From Bacillus sp. sid0103 (lineage in GTDB: Bacteria; Bacillota; Bacilli; Bacillales_B; DSM-18226), in contig NZ_JAHUWN010000045.1 of assembly GCF_019219025.1 (NCBI RefSeq), forward strand, positions 1-37,941: DNA of 37,941 nucleotides, written 5' to 3'. Of this stretch, positions 7,488 through 16,101 are shown piece by piece. The notes beneath the pieces are model-generated. The model was not told where the DNA came from. It saw nothing but the letters and a program-made list of their open reading frames with translations, and searched no databases. A program made the translations under genes and the position numbers. Every line of letters begins with the position of its first letter. Positions within the stretch are counted from its first letter, which is position 1.

Positions 7488-8546
7488 TTAAAATGTCACC
7501 TCGCATTTCTTTTCGGAGGCTTCATAGATACCAGCTAAAATTTTCATGATTTCAACACCATCTTCAACAGGTGCAACTGGTTTTGTATCGAATAAGCAGC
7601 ATGTCACAAATGAATCAATTTCATTTTGAAACGCATTTGAGAAATCAAAAGTGAGATGATCAATCTGGGGGTGAATATTCACAATGGTGTTATTTTCCTC
7701 ACTAATTAAAACTAACTCTGGTTCTAATTCAGCTCCACTTTTTGTCCCAAATAATTTTACCTGAATTTCATCTTTCTGTGCGTGTAAAGTATAAGAAACA
7801 TCAACAAACAAGGAAGCACCGTTCTCAAATGTAATGAGGGCGTTTGCCAAATCTTCCACAGTATTTTTTCCTTTATCATAGTCCGCTGCTTTATAAAAAC
7901 GTAAATTCTCTACATTTCCACGATTTCCAAGTTGACGATAGGTGTTCCCAGAGATGGATTTCACTTTGGGTCGCCCCATTAAATACCAACAAATATCAAT
8001 GATATGAACACCAAGATCTAGTAAAGGTCCGCCTCCAGAGCGCTCTTTATCAGCAAACCATCCGCCGGGATTCCCTAAACGGCGTAAACACGAGGCTTTG
8101 GCATAATAAATTTCTCCTAATTTCCCCTGGTCAATAAAGGATTTCAATACTCTTGTATTCGTTGCGAATCTCCTCACAAAACCAACCTGTAGGGTTTTAT
8201 TATATTTACGAGCCGCTTCCTCTACCTTTAATGCTTCTTCTACCGTCACGGAGAGAGGCTTCTCTACTAAAACATGTTTCCCACTTTTCAAGGCATTAAT
8301 GGAAATTTCTGCATGGCTATTATTCCAGGTGCAAATACTGACAGCATCTATATGAGGATCGTGATATACTTCCTCTAAAGAGTCATATACAATTCCAATT
8401 CCATACTTCTTTGCCGTTTCTTCCGCTCTCTCCTTTGAATAATCATATACACCGTATAAAACGGCATTTTGATTGTTCGCATAAGAGGCTAAATGCATAT
8501 CAGAAATCGAACCAGTCCCGATCACACAAACCCGTAAAAGCTCCAA
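7488..8546 (-). CDS. Gfo/Idh/MocA-family NAD(P)-dependent oxidoreductase
   Basis: A 352-residue dehydrogenase. The N-terminal Rossmann fold starts with VCVIGTGSISDMHL (dinucleotide-binding GTGSIS). The family motif VEKPLS (Glu95-Lys96-Pro97) supplies the catalytic Lys, and GGGPLLDLGVHIIDICWYLMG carries the D-x3-H active-site pair (Asp177, His181). Members oxidise or reduce sugars and cyclitols, often at C3 of an intact glycoside. The start is TTG at 8544-8546, with AAGGGATGG upstream. It lies between the two TIM-barrel isomerases, an arrangement like known oxidise-then-isomerise or oxidise-then-eliminate sugar pathways. Confidence 0.9.
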   Translation of the reverse strand: MELLRVCVIGTGSISDMHLASYANNQNAVLYGVYDYSKERAEETAKKYGIGIVYDSLEEVYHDPHIDAVSICTWNNSHAEISINALKSGKHVLVEKPLSVTVEEALKVEEAARKYNKTLQVGFVRRFATNTRVLKSFIDQGKLGEIYYAKASCLRRLGNPGGWFADKERSGGGPLLDLGVHIIDICWYLMGRPKVKSISGNTYRQLGNRGNVENLRFYKAADYDKGKNTVEDLANALITFENGASLFVDVSYTLHAQKDEIQVKLFGTKSGAELEPELVLISEENNTIVNIHPQIDHLTFDFSNAFQNEIDSFVTCCLFDTKPVAPVEDGVEIMKILAGIYEASEKKCEVTF

Positions 8547-8568
8547 ATGTATCCATCCCTTCTATTGA

Positions 8569-9444
8569 TTACTGAACTTCATTCCATAATCTTCTTACAT
8601 TATCCATCCCTATTTTCGAACCGATTTTACAATCTTCCATCCCCTCAAACTCTACCGTTAAATAGCCATCATATCCTGAGTTTTTAACAAGTTTCATAAT
8701 TTCACGAATGTTTAAATCTCCATGACCGACAATAGCTCCCCGCAAATAGTTTTCATTGACCGTTCGAAACCAAACTCCATCGCCAGGGTTTTCATAATAA
8801 GGACGAATATAGAAATCTTTAAAATGAACAGTGGCTGCATAGTTAATATTTTTCTTCACCCCTACAAGCGGATCTTCATCCATACAAAGGAAATTCCCAA
8901 CATCAAGTGTTGTTTTAAAATTCTCACGGTTCACGGCATGAATTACTCGTTGGACACGATCGCTCGTTTGGACATTAAACCCATGATTTTCAATAGTGGT
9001 GGTAATGCCGAACTGGGCTGCATAATCAGCCACCAGTTGACTGCCTTTTACGAATTTCGAAAAATGCTTTTCAAAGTAATGAATCGTCATTTCTTCGGGC
9101 TGTAAAGTAAAGGCCGTTACATCATGACGCATGATCTTTATCCCTAAACGATTGACAATGTCCACATGTGTTTTTAGACGTTCCACTTCTTCATGAAAAG
9201 CTTCTTCTGTCTCTTGGACAAAATCTGCAGGCAATGAATAGGCCGACAGTTCAATCCCTAAGGATGCCGCTTTTTCCTTAATTTGATCGGCCAATTCAGG
9301 ATTGTCAACAACCGAGAAACCATAAGGGACGATTTCCATATGTTCGCCGCCATGATCAGCAATCCATTGAATAACATCTAATACCGTCATCGTTTCTTCC
9401 CTTAGCTCTCGAACTAAACTATACGTACTTAAACCTACCTTCAT
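8569..9444 (-). CDS. Sugar phosphate isomerase/epimerase (TIM barrel) 2
   Basis: A 291-residue xylose-isomerase-like TIM-barrel protein. The metal ligands are Glu152 (TTTIENHGFN), Asp181 (TTLDVGNF), His207 (ATVHFKDF) and Glu265 (YLTVEFEG). The start has AGGAGTG nine bases upstream. It follows the OppF-type ATPase gene by 31 bp and precedes the Gfo/Idh gene by 22 bp, so the three catabolic enzymes and the transporter form one transcription unit. By family it could be an epimerase, isomerase, dehydratase or a lyase acting on a keto-sugar; I cannot choose. Confidence 0.85.
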   Translation of the reverse strand: MKVGLSTYSLVRELREETMTVLDVIQWIADHGGEHMEIVPYGFSVVDNPELADQIKEKAASLGIELSAYSLPADFVQETEEAFHEEVERLKTHVDIVNRLGIKIMRHDVTAFTLQPEEMTIHYFEKHFSKFVKGSQLVADYAAQFGITTTIENHGFNVQTSDRVQRVIHAVNRENFKTTLDVGNFLCMDEDPLVGVKKNINYAATVHFKDFYIRPYYENPGDGVWFRTVNENYLRGAIVGHGDLNIREIMKLVKNSGYDGYLTVEFEGMEDCKIGSKIGMDNVRRLWNEVQ

Positions 9445-9475
9445 TTATCTTCACTCCTATTTTTTTAAAAATCTA

Positions 9476-10444
9476 CTATTCTACTAAATGGCATGCTACG
9501 AAATGATCAGGGGTTTCCCCTTTTCTAACGGAAGGTTCCCTTAGCTTACAAATATCCATAGCAGCAGGACAACGGGTGTGAAATCTGCAACCTGTTGGCG
9601 GATCAACTGGGCTCGGCAAATCACCCTGCAGGATCATTCTTTCTCTCCGCAATCGCGGGTCAGGAATCGGGATTGACGACAATAATGCTTTTGTATAAGG
9701 GTGCTGCGGATTAGAGAAGATAACCTCTTTCGGTCCTGACTCCACAATGGTTCCTAAGTACATGACCCCGATATGATCACTTATGTGCTCCACAACACTT
9801 AAATCATGTGAAATAAATAAATAGGTTAAATGGAATTCAGCTTGTAAATCCTTCAATAGGTTCAGGATTTGGGATTGGATCGACACATCTAAGGCCGATA
9901 CGGGTTCATCCGCAATAATCAACTTGGGTTTCATAATGAGTGCCCTTGCGATTCCAATCCGCTGCCGCTGGCCTCCACTGAACTCATGTGCATATCGATG
10001 GGAATGGTATTCACTTAAACCTACGATTTCTAAAATTTCAGAAACCCGTTTATACCGTTCTGCCTTAGATAGATTGGTATGAATCGCAAGCGGTTCTGCT
10101 ACAATATCCCTAACTTTCATTCTAGGATTGAGCGAAGCATATGGATCCTGGAAAATCATTTGCACTTTTTTTCTCATTGCTTTTAATTGAGATTCTTTTC
10201 TTTGAGAAATTTCTTCCCCATCAATCCAGATTTCTCCCTCACTCGGTTCAATTAGCCGGGAAATCAGTCTCCCTGTCGTGGATTTCCCACAGCCGCTTTC
10301 ACCAACAAGACTGAACGTCTTCCCCTCCGGAACCATAAACGACACATCGTGGACAGCTTTTAACGTATTCTTTTTTCCAAACATACCGGCAGGAATAGAA
10401 AATGACTTTTTAAGCCCGGTTACTTTTAATAGAGTATTAGACAC
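9476..10444 (-). CDS. Oligopeptide-type ABC transporter ATPase (OppF/DppF-like)
   Basis: A 322-residue cytoplasmic ATPase. Walker A is GESGCGKS, the signature is FSGGQRQR, and Walker B with the D-loop is LIIADEPVSALDVS. The C-terminal oligopeptide-transporter extension follows, ending near GCRFHTRCPAAMDIC, whose Cys residues in related proteins ligate an iron-sulphur cluster. The start is GTG at 10442-10444, with GGGGAGGAGGG six bases upstream; the ATG at 10495 would lie inside the preceding gene and lacks a site. The GTG overlaps the end of the OppD-like gene by eight bases, indicating translational coupling. Confidence 0.92.
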   Translation of the reverse strand: MSNTLLKVTGLKKSFSIPAGMFGKKNTLKAVHDVSFMVPEGKTFSLVGESGCGKSTTGRLISRLIEPSEGEIWIDGEEISQRKESQLKAMRKKVQMIFQDPYASLNPRMKVRDIVAEPLAIHTNLSKAERYKRVSEILEIVGLSEYHSHRYAHEFSGGQRQRIGIARALIMKPKLIIADEPVSALDVSIQSQILNLLKDLQAEFHLTYLFISHDLSVVEHISDHIGVMYLGTIVESGPKEVIFSNPQHPYTKALLSSIPIPDPRLRRERMILQGDLPSPVDPPTGCRFHTRCPAAMDICKLREPSVRKGETPDHFVACHLVE

Positions 10445-11426
10445 CGATTTCCCTCCTCCCCTCTTTGTATAACCAACAGCTGCAGGTCCTGCCATTTTCC
10501 AATTTCATTTCTGGAGGCTCTTCGCTATAACAGAGAGGCATCACATCATCGCATCTTGGGGCGAATTTACATCCCTTTGGCAAATTACTTGGATCCGGGA
10601 CATTTCCTTTAATAGAATCCAATTTTTCTTTTTTCTGCCCTAGCTTAGGTATCGAGCCTATGAGTCCTTTCGTGTAAGGATGTTTTGGACTTTCAAATAG
10701 CTCGAATACATCTGCCTCTTCAACCACTCTTCCCGCATACATAACAACAACGCGGTCGCACATCTCTGCTACAACACCTAAATCATGGGTAATCAATAAA
10801 ACAGACATTTTTTCTTTCTCTTGCAGCTGTTTCATTAAATCAAGTATTTGAGCTTGGATGGTAACGTCAAGTGCGGTTGTCGGCTCATCAGCAATTAACA
10901 GCTGAGGATGACAAGAAATCGCCATCGCAATCATGATTCTTTGCCGCATACCGCCAGATAATTGATGCGGAAACTCATTCATGATGTCTTCCGCTCTCGG
11001 GATGCCTACCTTTTTTAAATTAGAAACCGCATGTTCCCTCGCCTTTTTCTCTCCTAATCCCAAATGAACGCGAATGGGCTCCAGCAGCTGTTCCCCAATT
11101 TTCATCACAGGATTTAATGAAGTCATTGGTTCTTGAAAAATCATCGCGATTTGCTTTCCGCGAATCTTCCTCATTTCACTCTCTGATTTATTCGTTATAT
11201 CCTGATCATTAAATTGAATTCTGCCGCTCGTTATTTCTCCACTCGTCCCTTTAAATAGTTTCATGACTGAAAGTGATGTTAAGCTTTTTCCACTCCCAGA
11301 TTCACCGACAAGACCGAGAACCTCCCCCTTATGAATGTCGAAGTTAACACCGTGTAAAATTTTGATTTTTTGCTTATCCTTGGTGAACTCGGTTTCAAGA
11401 TTTTCAACTTGCAGAAGCTTCTCCAT
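10437..11426 (-). CDS. Oligopeptide-type ABC transporter ATPase (OppD/DppD-like)
   Basis: A 329-residue ATPase of the peptide/nickel transporter class. Walker A is GESGSGKS, the Q-loop region reads IFQEPMTSLNPVM, the signature is LSGGMRQR, Walker B is LLIADEPTTALDVT, and the switch His is in LLITHDLG. The C-terminal extension carries GCKFAPRCDDVMPLC. The ATG at 11424-11426 is preferred (GGAG ten bases upstream), since the TTG at 11435 is too close to that site. It pairs with the next gene as the two ATPase subunits. Confidence 0.92.
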   Translation of the reverse strand: MEKLLQVENLETEFTKDKQKIKILHGVNFDIHKGEVLGLVGESGSGKSLTSLSVMKLFKGTSGEITSGRIQFNDQDITNKSESEMRKIRGKQIAMIFQEPMTSLNPVMKIGEQLLEPIRVHLGLGEKKAREHAVSNLKKVGIPRAEDIMNEFPHQLSGGMRQRIMIAMAISCHPQLLIADEPTTALDVTIQAQILDLMKQLQEKEKMSVLLITHDLGVVAEMCDRVVVMYAGRVVEEADVFELFESPKHPYTKGLIGSIPKLGQKKEKLDSIKGNVPDPSNLPKGCKFAPRCDDVMPLCYSEEPPEMKLENGRTCSCWLYKEGRREIGV

Positions 11427-11440
11427 CCTCTTCAAACTCC

Positions 11441-12337
11441 TTATTCATTCTTTGTTTTAGGGTCCAGCACATCACGCAAACCATCTCCAACTAAGTTGAA
11501 AGCCAAAACAGTTAAAAAGATGGCAATACCGGGCATCATAACTACATGTGTGGAGGTACCTAAATAATCTCGCCCAAGACTCAGCATCGCTCCCCAATCC
11601 GGTGTCTCTGGGCTTGCACCTAAGCCAAGGAAGCTTAAACTAGATGCAGCCAAAATCGCTGTACCGATTCTCATCGAAATAAATACGATTAAACTACCAA
11701 GGGTTTCAGGAAGAATATGCTGAAACATGATCCTAAAATGGGAGGCTCCCATTGACTTGGCTGCCTCTACAAAGACCGTTTCTTTTGCCTCAAGCGTTGC
11801 TCCTCTTACAAGTCTTGCAAAGGATGGGACACTAAAAATGGCTACCGCTATCACCACATTGTTTAAGCCAGGCCCTAGGATGGCAACAATGGCAATAGCT
11901 AATAAGATATCTGGAAAAGCAAACATGACATCACTTGATCTCATGATAAGGCGATCTAACCAGCCGCCAAAATATCCACTGATAAGTCCTAAAAGAGTTC
12001 CTCCGATGGCTCCCAAAAATACAGAAAGAAAACTAACCGTCAGCGAAATTCTTGCACCTGCCAGCAATCGGCTAAAAATGTCCCGGCCATATTCATCCGT
12101 TCCAGCTATGTGTACCTTGCTGGGGCCTTGCAGCATGACATTATAGTCAGGTTTATAAGGATCATAGGGTGCCATGTAAGGTCCAATAGCAGCTATGATC
12201 ATTAACAAGAGAATAAATAGGCTTGCCCAGAACGCGGTCTTTTGTCTTTTCCAATTCTTCCAAAAATCTTTAAGAGGTGAATACTTTTTTTCTATGATTC
12301 TTGTATTAGTCTGATTGACTGCTTTCGATATTTCCAT
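11441..12337 (-). CDS. Oligopeptide-type ABC transporter permease (OppC/DppC-like)
   Basis: A 298-residue inner-membrane permease with the usual OppC layout: a cytoplasmic N-terminus, a first membrane helix at about 32-54 (FWASLFILLLMIIAAIGPYM), the AGTDEYGRDIFSRLLAGARISL segment characteristic of DppC/OppC, and five further helices. The EAA-loop coupling region is EAAKSMGASHFRIMFQHILPE. It begins 13 bp after the OppB-like gene, which indicates one polycistronic mRNA. Confidence 0.92.
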   Translation of the reverse strand: MEISKAVNQTNTRIIEKKYSPLKDFWKNWKRQKTAFWASLFILLLMIIAAIGPYMAPYDPYKPDYNVMLQGPSKVHIAGTDEYGRDIFSRLLAGARISLTVSFLSVFLGAIGGTLLGLISGYFGGWLDRLIMRSSDVMFAFPDILLAIAIVAILGPGLNNVVIAVAIFSVPSFARLVRGATLEAKETVFVEAAKSMGASHFRIMFQHILPETLGSLIVFISMRIGTAILAASSLSFLGLGASPETPDWGAMLSLGRDYLGTSTHVVMMPGIAIFLTVLAFNLVGDGLRDVLDPKTKNE

Positions 12338-12349
12338 GACTGCCCTCCT

Positions 12350-13273
12350 TTAAGCTGCGTATCGAATCTTAGGATTGAGATAACTGTATAAAATATCAAC
12401 AATTAAATTGACGAGAATAAATTCAACAGAGAATAATAATAATTCTGCCTGAATGACGGGATAATCCCTAAAGGCAATAGAATCAATTAATAAACGACCC
12501 ATTCCCGGAAAACTAAAAACCGTTTCTACCACTACAGATCCACCTAATAAAAATCCAAACTGCAGCCCTGCAATGGTAACAACCGGAATTAACGAGTTTC
12601 TTAGCGCATGTTTAGGAATCACAACAGACTCCTTTAGCCCCTTCGCACGTCCTGTTCGGATAAAATCAGCTTTGAGCGTTTCGAGCAAGGAGGACCTCGT
12701 AAAACGAGCAAGCATCGACATAATCCCTGCCCCTAGCGTTAATGAAGGTAAAATATAGCTTTTCCATCCTTCTGCTCCACCTGTTGGAAACCATCCCAGC
12801 TGTACGGAGAAAATTTGAATGAGGATTAATCCTAACCAAAAACCTGGTAACGAGATTCCAGAAACCGCCGCAACCATCCCTAGATAATCCGGCCATTTAT
12901 TTTTAAAAACAGCTGATAACGTTCCAATCAATAAACCGATTACTAAAGCCCATACCATGCTCGCTAATGTTAAAAAAACAGACGGCATAAAACGGTCGAC
13001 AAACATATCCGATACGGGTAGTTTTGTATTTAGGGATGTTCCTAAATTACCTTGAAATAAATGACTCATATAGGAAACATATTGCTCCCATATGGGTTGA
13101 TTGAGTCCAAGTTCTGCTTGAATCTTGGTTACCTCTTCTAACGTGGCATCTTTACCTGCAACTAAACGTGCAGGGTCTCCCGGAATTAAGTGGGTAAAAA
13201 GGAAGATTAATATCGAAACGATAAATAGGATAGGAATCATTTCAAGAATTCTTTTAACAATATATTGGAGCAT
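12350..13273 (-). CDS. Oligopeptide-type ABC transporter permease (OppB/DppB-like)
   Basis: A 307-residue permease. The N-terminus (YIVKRILEMIPILFIVSILIF) is the typical first helix and the LIPGDPA motif follows. The EAA loop is RTGRAKGLKESVVIPKHALRNSLIP, and the C-terminal helices include VVETVFSFPGMGRLLIDSI. It forms the heterodimeric channel with the OppC-like subunit. It lies 152 bp downstream of the solute-binding protein gene; no clear terminator was found in that gap, so read-through is likely. Confidence 0.92.
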   Translation of the reverse strand: MLQYIVKRILEMIPILFIVSILIFLFTHLIPGDPARLVAGKDATLEEVTKIQAELGLNQPIWEQYVSYMSHLFQGNLGTSLNTKLPVSDMFVDRFMPSVFLTLASMVWALVIGLLIGTLSAVFKNKWPDYLGMVAAVSGISLPGFWLGLILIQIFSVQLGWFPTGGAEGWKSYILPSLTLGAGIMSMLARFTRSSLLETLKADFIRTGRAKGLKESVVIPKHALRNSLIPVVTIAGLQFGFLLGGSVVVETVFSFPGMGRLLIDSIAFRDYPVIQAELLLFSVEFILVNLIVDILYSYLNPKIRYAA

Positions 13274-13425
13274 ACTTGATTACCCCTTTCTAACAAAATC
13301 CAATAGTCAAATCTCCCTGCCGGAGAAGGCTTTTCTTCTGAAGGTTATTTGGTCTTAATGGCCCTAAAAAAGAAGGAAAGAAGCTTCGGGAAACATCCCT
13401 CCGCCCCTTCAATTACGAGAAATTT

Positions 13426-14994
13426 CTACTTAATATTTGCATTAGTAACGTCAATTCCACCATCCGGCGTAATGTTCACACCTTCAACATTCGCTCTCTT
13501 ACCATCTAGAATTTCATCCACACCTAGGAAAATCCATGGAGCATCTTTATAGATGGTCGATTGAATATTACTATAGATTTCTGCCAATTTCGTGGTATCT
13601 CCCGTTTTATTCACTTCCTCAATCCATTTGTCTACTTGGTCATTTTTATAATAAGCAGTATTAGCACCATCCGGAGGGAAGGAGCCGCCATAAAATAGCG
13701 GTTTCGTGGCATTAGTGGTATCGGATGGGTAAGCTGACCAACTTACATACCACATCTGCAGCTTTGCATCCTCAGGTTTTTGTGCTCTGAAAATTTCGTC
13801 TGATAGGGTCCCTTCTTCCATTGATTTAATTTGTAAATCTACACCAATCGCTTTTAATTGCTGCTGGATAAACTGCATCCCTTTCATCGTATCGGAATTG
13901 GTATTCCCCCAAATTTCTGCTTTAAAGCCCTTTTTATACCCTGCATCTTTTAGCAACTGTTTTGCTTTTTCAATATTTTGCTTATATTCTTCCTGTTTTG
14001 TGTAATAAAGTGTTTTACTAGGAATAATCGAGTCTAACGGCAATCCCAAACCTGCGTTTACTACATTGATAAAAGCATCCTTATCTACCGCATAGTTTAA
14101 TGCTTGGCGGACGCGAGGATCATTAAACGGTTTTTTCATGGTATTAATCGATACATAACGAGCAATGGTAGAAGGGATTTTTTCGACTTTAACATCAGCA
14201 TTGCTCTCTAATTCTTTTAAGTTTTGACTTGGTAACGGATAGATTACTTGAGCTTCCCCTGTTTTTAACATGGCTACCCGTGAACCGTTTTCCGGAACCG
14301 GTTTATAAGTGATTTTCTTGACACGGTCGGCTTTTTCCCAATAACCATCAAATCGTTCTACTGTTAAATGGTCTCCCTGAACCCATTCCACAAACTTAAA
14401 AGGTCCTGTACCGACTGGATTTTTACCGATTTTATCTTTTCCCTCAGCCAGCAGCTTAGGGCTAAGAAGCTTTGCGGATACAAATCGTGTTAACATCCCA
14501 GCATAAGGTTCTTTTAGAGTAATTTTTATTTCATCATCATTGATAGTCTGGATGTTTGTGATAAGGTTAAACCCACGGCTATTTAAACGCAGACTATCGT
14601 CCTTCATGATTCGTTCATAGTTCGCTTTTACTGCTGCTGCATTAAACTGTTCCCCATCGTGGAACTTTACACCTTTTCGCAATTTAAACGTGTATTCCAA
14701 AGCATTGTCACTGACACTATACGTTTCAGCTAATTTTGGGGTAATTTTTCCTTCTGCATCAAATCCTAAAAGACCTTCGAGCATAGCTGATTGAACGGAG
14801 TTAGAATTGGTATCTCCTGTATTATGCGGATCCATTGAAATGAAATTTTCATTTACAGCGATCACCATTTCTTTGTCTTCTTTTTTGCTGCCTTCTTTCT
14901 TTTCCCCGCTACTTTCTTTACTAGAACATCCAACAACCAACACTGCCGAGATTACAACTACCAGCAGCATTTTCCAAAAATGTGCCTTTCTCAA
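13426..14994 (-). CDS. Extracellular solute-binding lipoprotein, family 5 (OppA/DppA-like)
   Basis: A 522-residue SBP_bac_5 protein. The signal peptide ends at VVGCSS, giving lipidated Cys23, and a Lys/Glu/Ser linker follows. The mature domain contains the family pattern LAETYSVSDNALEYTFKLRKGVKFHDGEQFNA, the GTGPFKFVEW segment and DPRVRQALNYAVDK. The start is TTG at 14992-14994 with AAAGGGGG seven bases upstream. It is the first gene of the cluster. Family 5 binding proteins take up di- and oligopeptides but also nickel, opines and some oligosaccharides or glycosides, so the ligand is open. Confidence 0.92.
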   Translation of the reverse strand: MRKAHFWKMLLVVVISAVLVVGCSSKESSGEKKEGSKKEDKEMVIAVNENFISMDPHNTGDTNSNSVQSAMLEGLLGFDAEGKITPKLAETYSVSDNALEYTFKLRKGVKFHDGEQFNAAAVKANYERIMKDDSLRLNSRGFNLITNIQTINDDEIKITLKEPYAGMLTRFVSAKLLSPKLLAEGKDKIGKNPVGTGPFKFVEWVQGDHLTVERFDGYWEKADRVKKITYKPVPENGSRVAMLKTGEAQVIYPLPSQNLKELESNADVKVEKIPSTIARYVSINTMKKPFNDPRVRQALNYAVDKDAFINVVNAGLGLPLDSIIPSKTLYYTKQEEYKQNIEKAKQLLKDAGYKKGFKAEIWGNTNSDTMKGMQFIQQQLKAIGVDLQIKSMEEGTLSDEIFRAQKPEDAKLQMWYVSWSAYPSDTTNATKPLFYGGSFPPDGANTAYYKNDQVDKWIEEVNKTGDTTKLAEIYSNIQSTIYKDAPWIFLGVDEILDGKRANVEGVNITPDGGIDVTNANIK

Positions 14995-15330
14995 TTGATT
15001 TCCCCCTTTGATTATTTTTCCAGGTATTTCGGTCTTGTTGTGATATTCTCAGCTATACCCTTGATAGAATATGATTTTGATTCCTTCTATCTTCTTGGTA
15101 TTACAGAACAATGGATAGAATTAATCTTAAATCCGAGTGAATAGTTTTTTCCGTGATGTTTGTAATTAACATAAAATTTACTGCTAATTTTGCGTTTTTT
15201 ACCTATTTTTATAATTAATTTCTCCAGTGGTGAAATTAATGTGATAAAAAATTTTAAACCTATTAAATTTCCTTTTATGTAACGGTATTACTAAATAGAT
15301 ATTTTAAAGCTTCACTGCTAGGTTGAAATT
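14995..15330 (-). other. Long untranslated leader of the ABC cluster
   Basis: About 330 nt separate the predicted transcription start (near 15324) from the first TTG. The leader is very A+T-rich, contains the ROK-type inverted repeat at 15214-15240, and a second inverted repeat GATAGAA/TTCTATC near 15062-15090. I recognise no known riboswitch. Confidence 0.5.
15214..15240. promoter_or_regulatory. Candidate ROK operator in the cluster leader
   Basis: ATTAATTTC and GAAATTAAT are perfectly complementary 9-base arms separated by nine bases (TCCAGTGGT). The size and A+T-rich arms resemble operators of ROK repressors. It lies about 90 bases inside the transcript, where a bound repressor could block elongation, and the ROK gene is in the same cluster. 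Assignment to that repressor is inference. Confidence 0.5.
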
Positions 15331-15359
15331 ATTATATCTTTCGTCAGAAACATTTTCAA
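15331..15359 (-). promoter_or_regulatory. Sigma-A promoter of the ABC/isomerase cluster
   Basis: On the minus strand TTGAAA is separated from a perfect TATAAT by exactly 17 bases. It is the only convincing promoter upstream of the solute-binding protein gene. Confidence 0.75.
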
Positions 15360-15480
15360 TACATTTTCACAAAAATTAAAATTTTAAAAATGTTCTAACA
15401 TTTAATACACTCATTAAATTATGATAGATAAGGCGGTACATTGAATTCAGAAGAAGTGTTATATGAGGGAAAGATAAAAC

Positions 15481-15517
15481 CAGCTATTATCTTGCCATGA
15501 TATTAGCTGATTTTTTG
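15481..15517. terminator. Bidirectional hairpin terminator
   Basis: CAGCTATTATC pairs with GATATTAGCTG with one mismatch. The plus strand continues ATTTTTTGC and the minus strand GTTTTATC. It separates the YitT remnant from the ABC cluster promoter region. Confidence 0.65.
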
Positions 15518-15531
15518 CATTATTATTATGA

Positions 15532-15744
15532 TTATGATTTAGAAATATCAATAAATCCTTCTCCAAACACATCTCGAACATCATGGATAGCGACGAAAGC
15601 AGTCGGGTCTGTAGCTTGAACAATACGTTTCAGCTTTATTACTTCTTGCTTACTTATAACAATATAAAGAATTTCCTTTGGGGTTTTTGTGTAATAACCA
15701 TGACCCGAGTATACAGTCACCCCTCTATCCATTGATGTTGTCAC
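15532..15744 (-). pseudogene. 5'-truncated YitT-family gene (DUF2179 domain only)
   Basis: The reading frame encodes only the last ~70 residues of a YitT/DUF2179 membrane protein: RGVTVYSGHGYYTKTPKEILYIVI, then the DP-x-AFVAIHDVRDVFGEGF ending typical of the DUF2179 domain. The five or so membrane helices that should precede it are missing. Homology stops almost exactly where the deleted copy of the 24-25 kb gene begins (15751), so an insertion/deletion event removed the 5' part. The GTG at 15742-15744 has no credible ribosome site. Confidence 0.8.
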
Positions 15745-15750
15745 CTGTTT

Positions 15751-15994
15751 GGCATTTCACGGTCTACCTTTAAACGAATGATTTTGAAGGCTAAGGAATT
15801 GGGGATCATTACAGTCTTTGATAACCCAAGATTGGGACTGGCTGCAGTCGAATGAATAATGTGATTGTTGGCACAGTTGGAAGCCTTTCAATCACAAAAT
15901 GATATTTTACCAGATCGCCTTTTCACAATTGCCATAACCTACATTTAAAATTACCCTAACAATCTTCGACCTATATCGAGCGGTGACAGGCACG
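15751..15994 (+). pseudogene. Internally deleted copy of the 24.3-25.1 kb gene
   Basis: Bases 15751-15820 match 24517-24586 with two differences, and 15821-15994 match 25091-25263 with few differences and a 4-base gap. About 500 bp between them are missing. It therefore keeps part of the winged-helix-coding segment, the last few codons (DWDWLQSNE equivalent) and the downstream tail ending in the CGGTGACAGGCAC repeat. It cannot encode a functional protein. Confidence 0.85.
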
Positions 15995-16031
15995 GGAATC
16001 TATTTAAAAAATCATCTATATCTAATTTCGC

Positions 16032-16066
16032 AATATAAAAACCGCCTCTATTGATGAGACGGTTCT
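16032..16066 (-). terminator. Terminator of the 16102-16299 gene
   Basis: On the minus strand ACCGTCTC pairs with GAGGCGGT (one wobble) around a short loop, followed by TTTTTATATT. Confidence 0.75.
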
Positions 16067-16101
16067 CCCTAACATATACGAATTTCTTTCTTTAGAAAAA
16101 T

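Noticed and set aside
7151..7549. 132-aa plus-strand ORF across the isomerase/oxidoreductase junction
   Set aside because: Overlaps two well-supported genes on the other strand and has no ribosome site.
11727..12146. 139-aa plus-strand ORF inside the OppC-like gene
   Set aside because: Antisense shadow of a clearly coding gene; no ribosome site and unnatural composition.
14995..15330. Riboswitch or T-box in the long leader
   Set aside because: No recognisable conserved core or terminator/antiterminator pair; only inverted repeats were seen.
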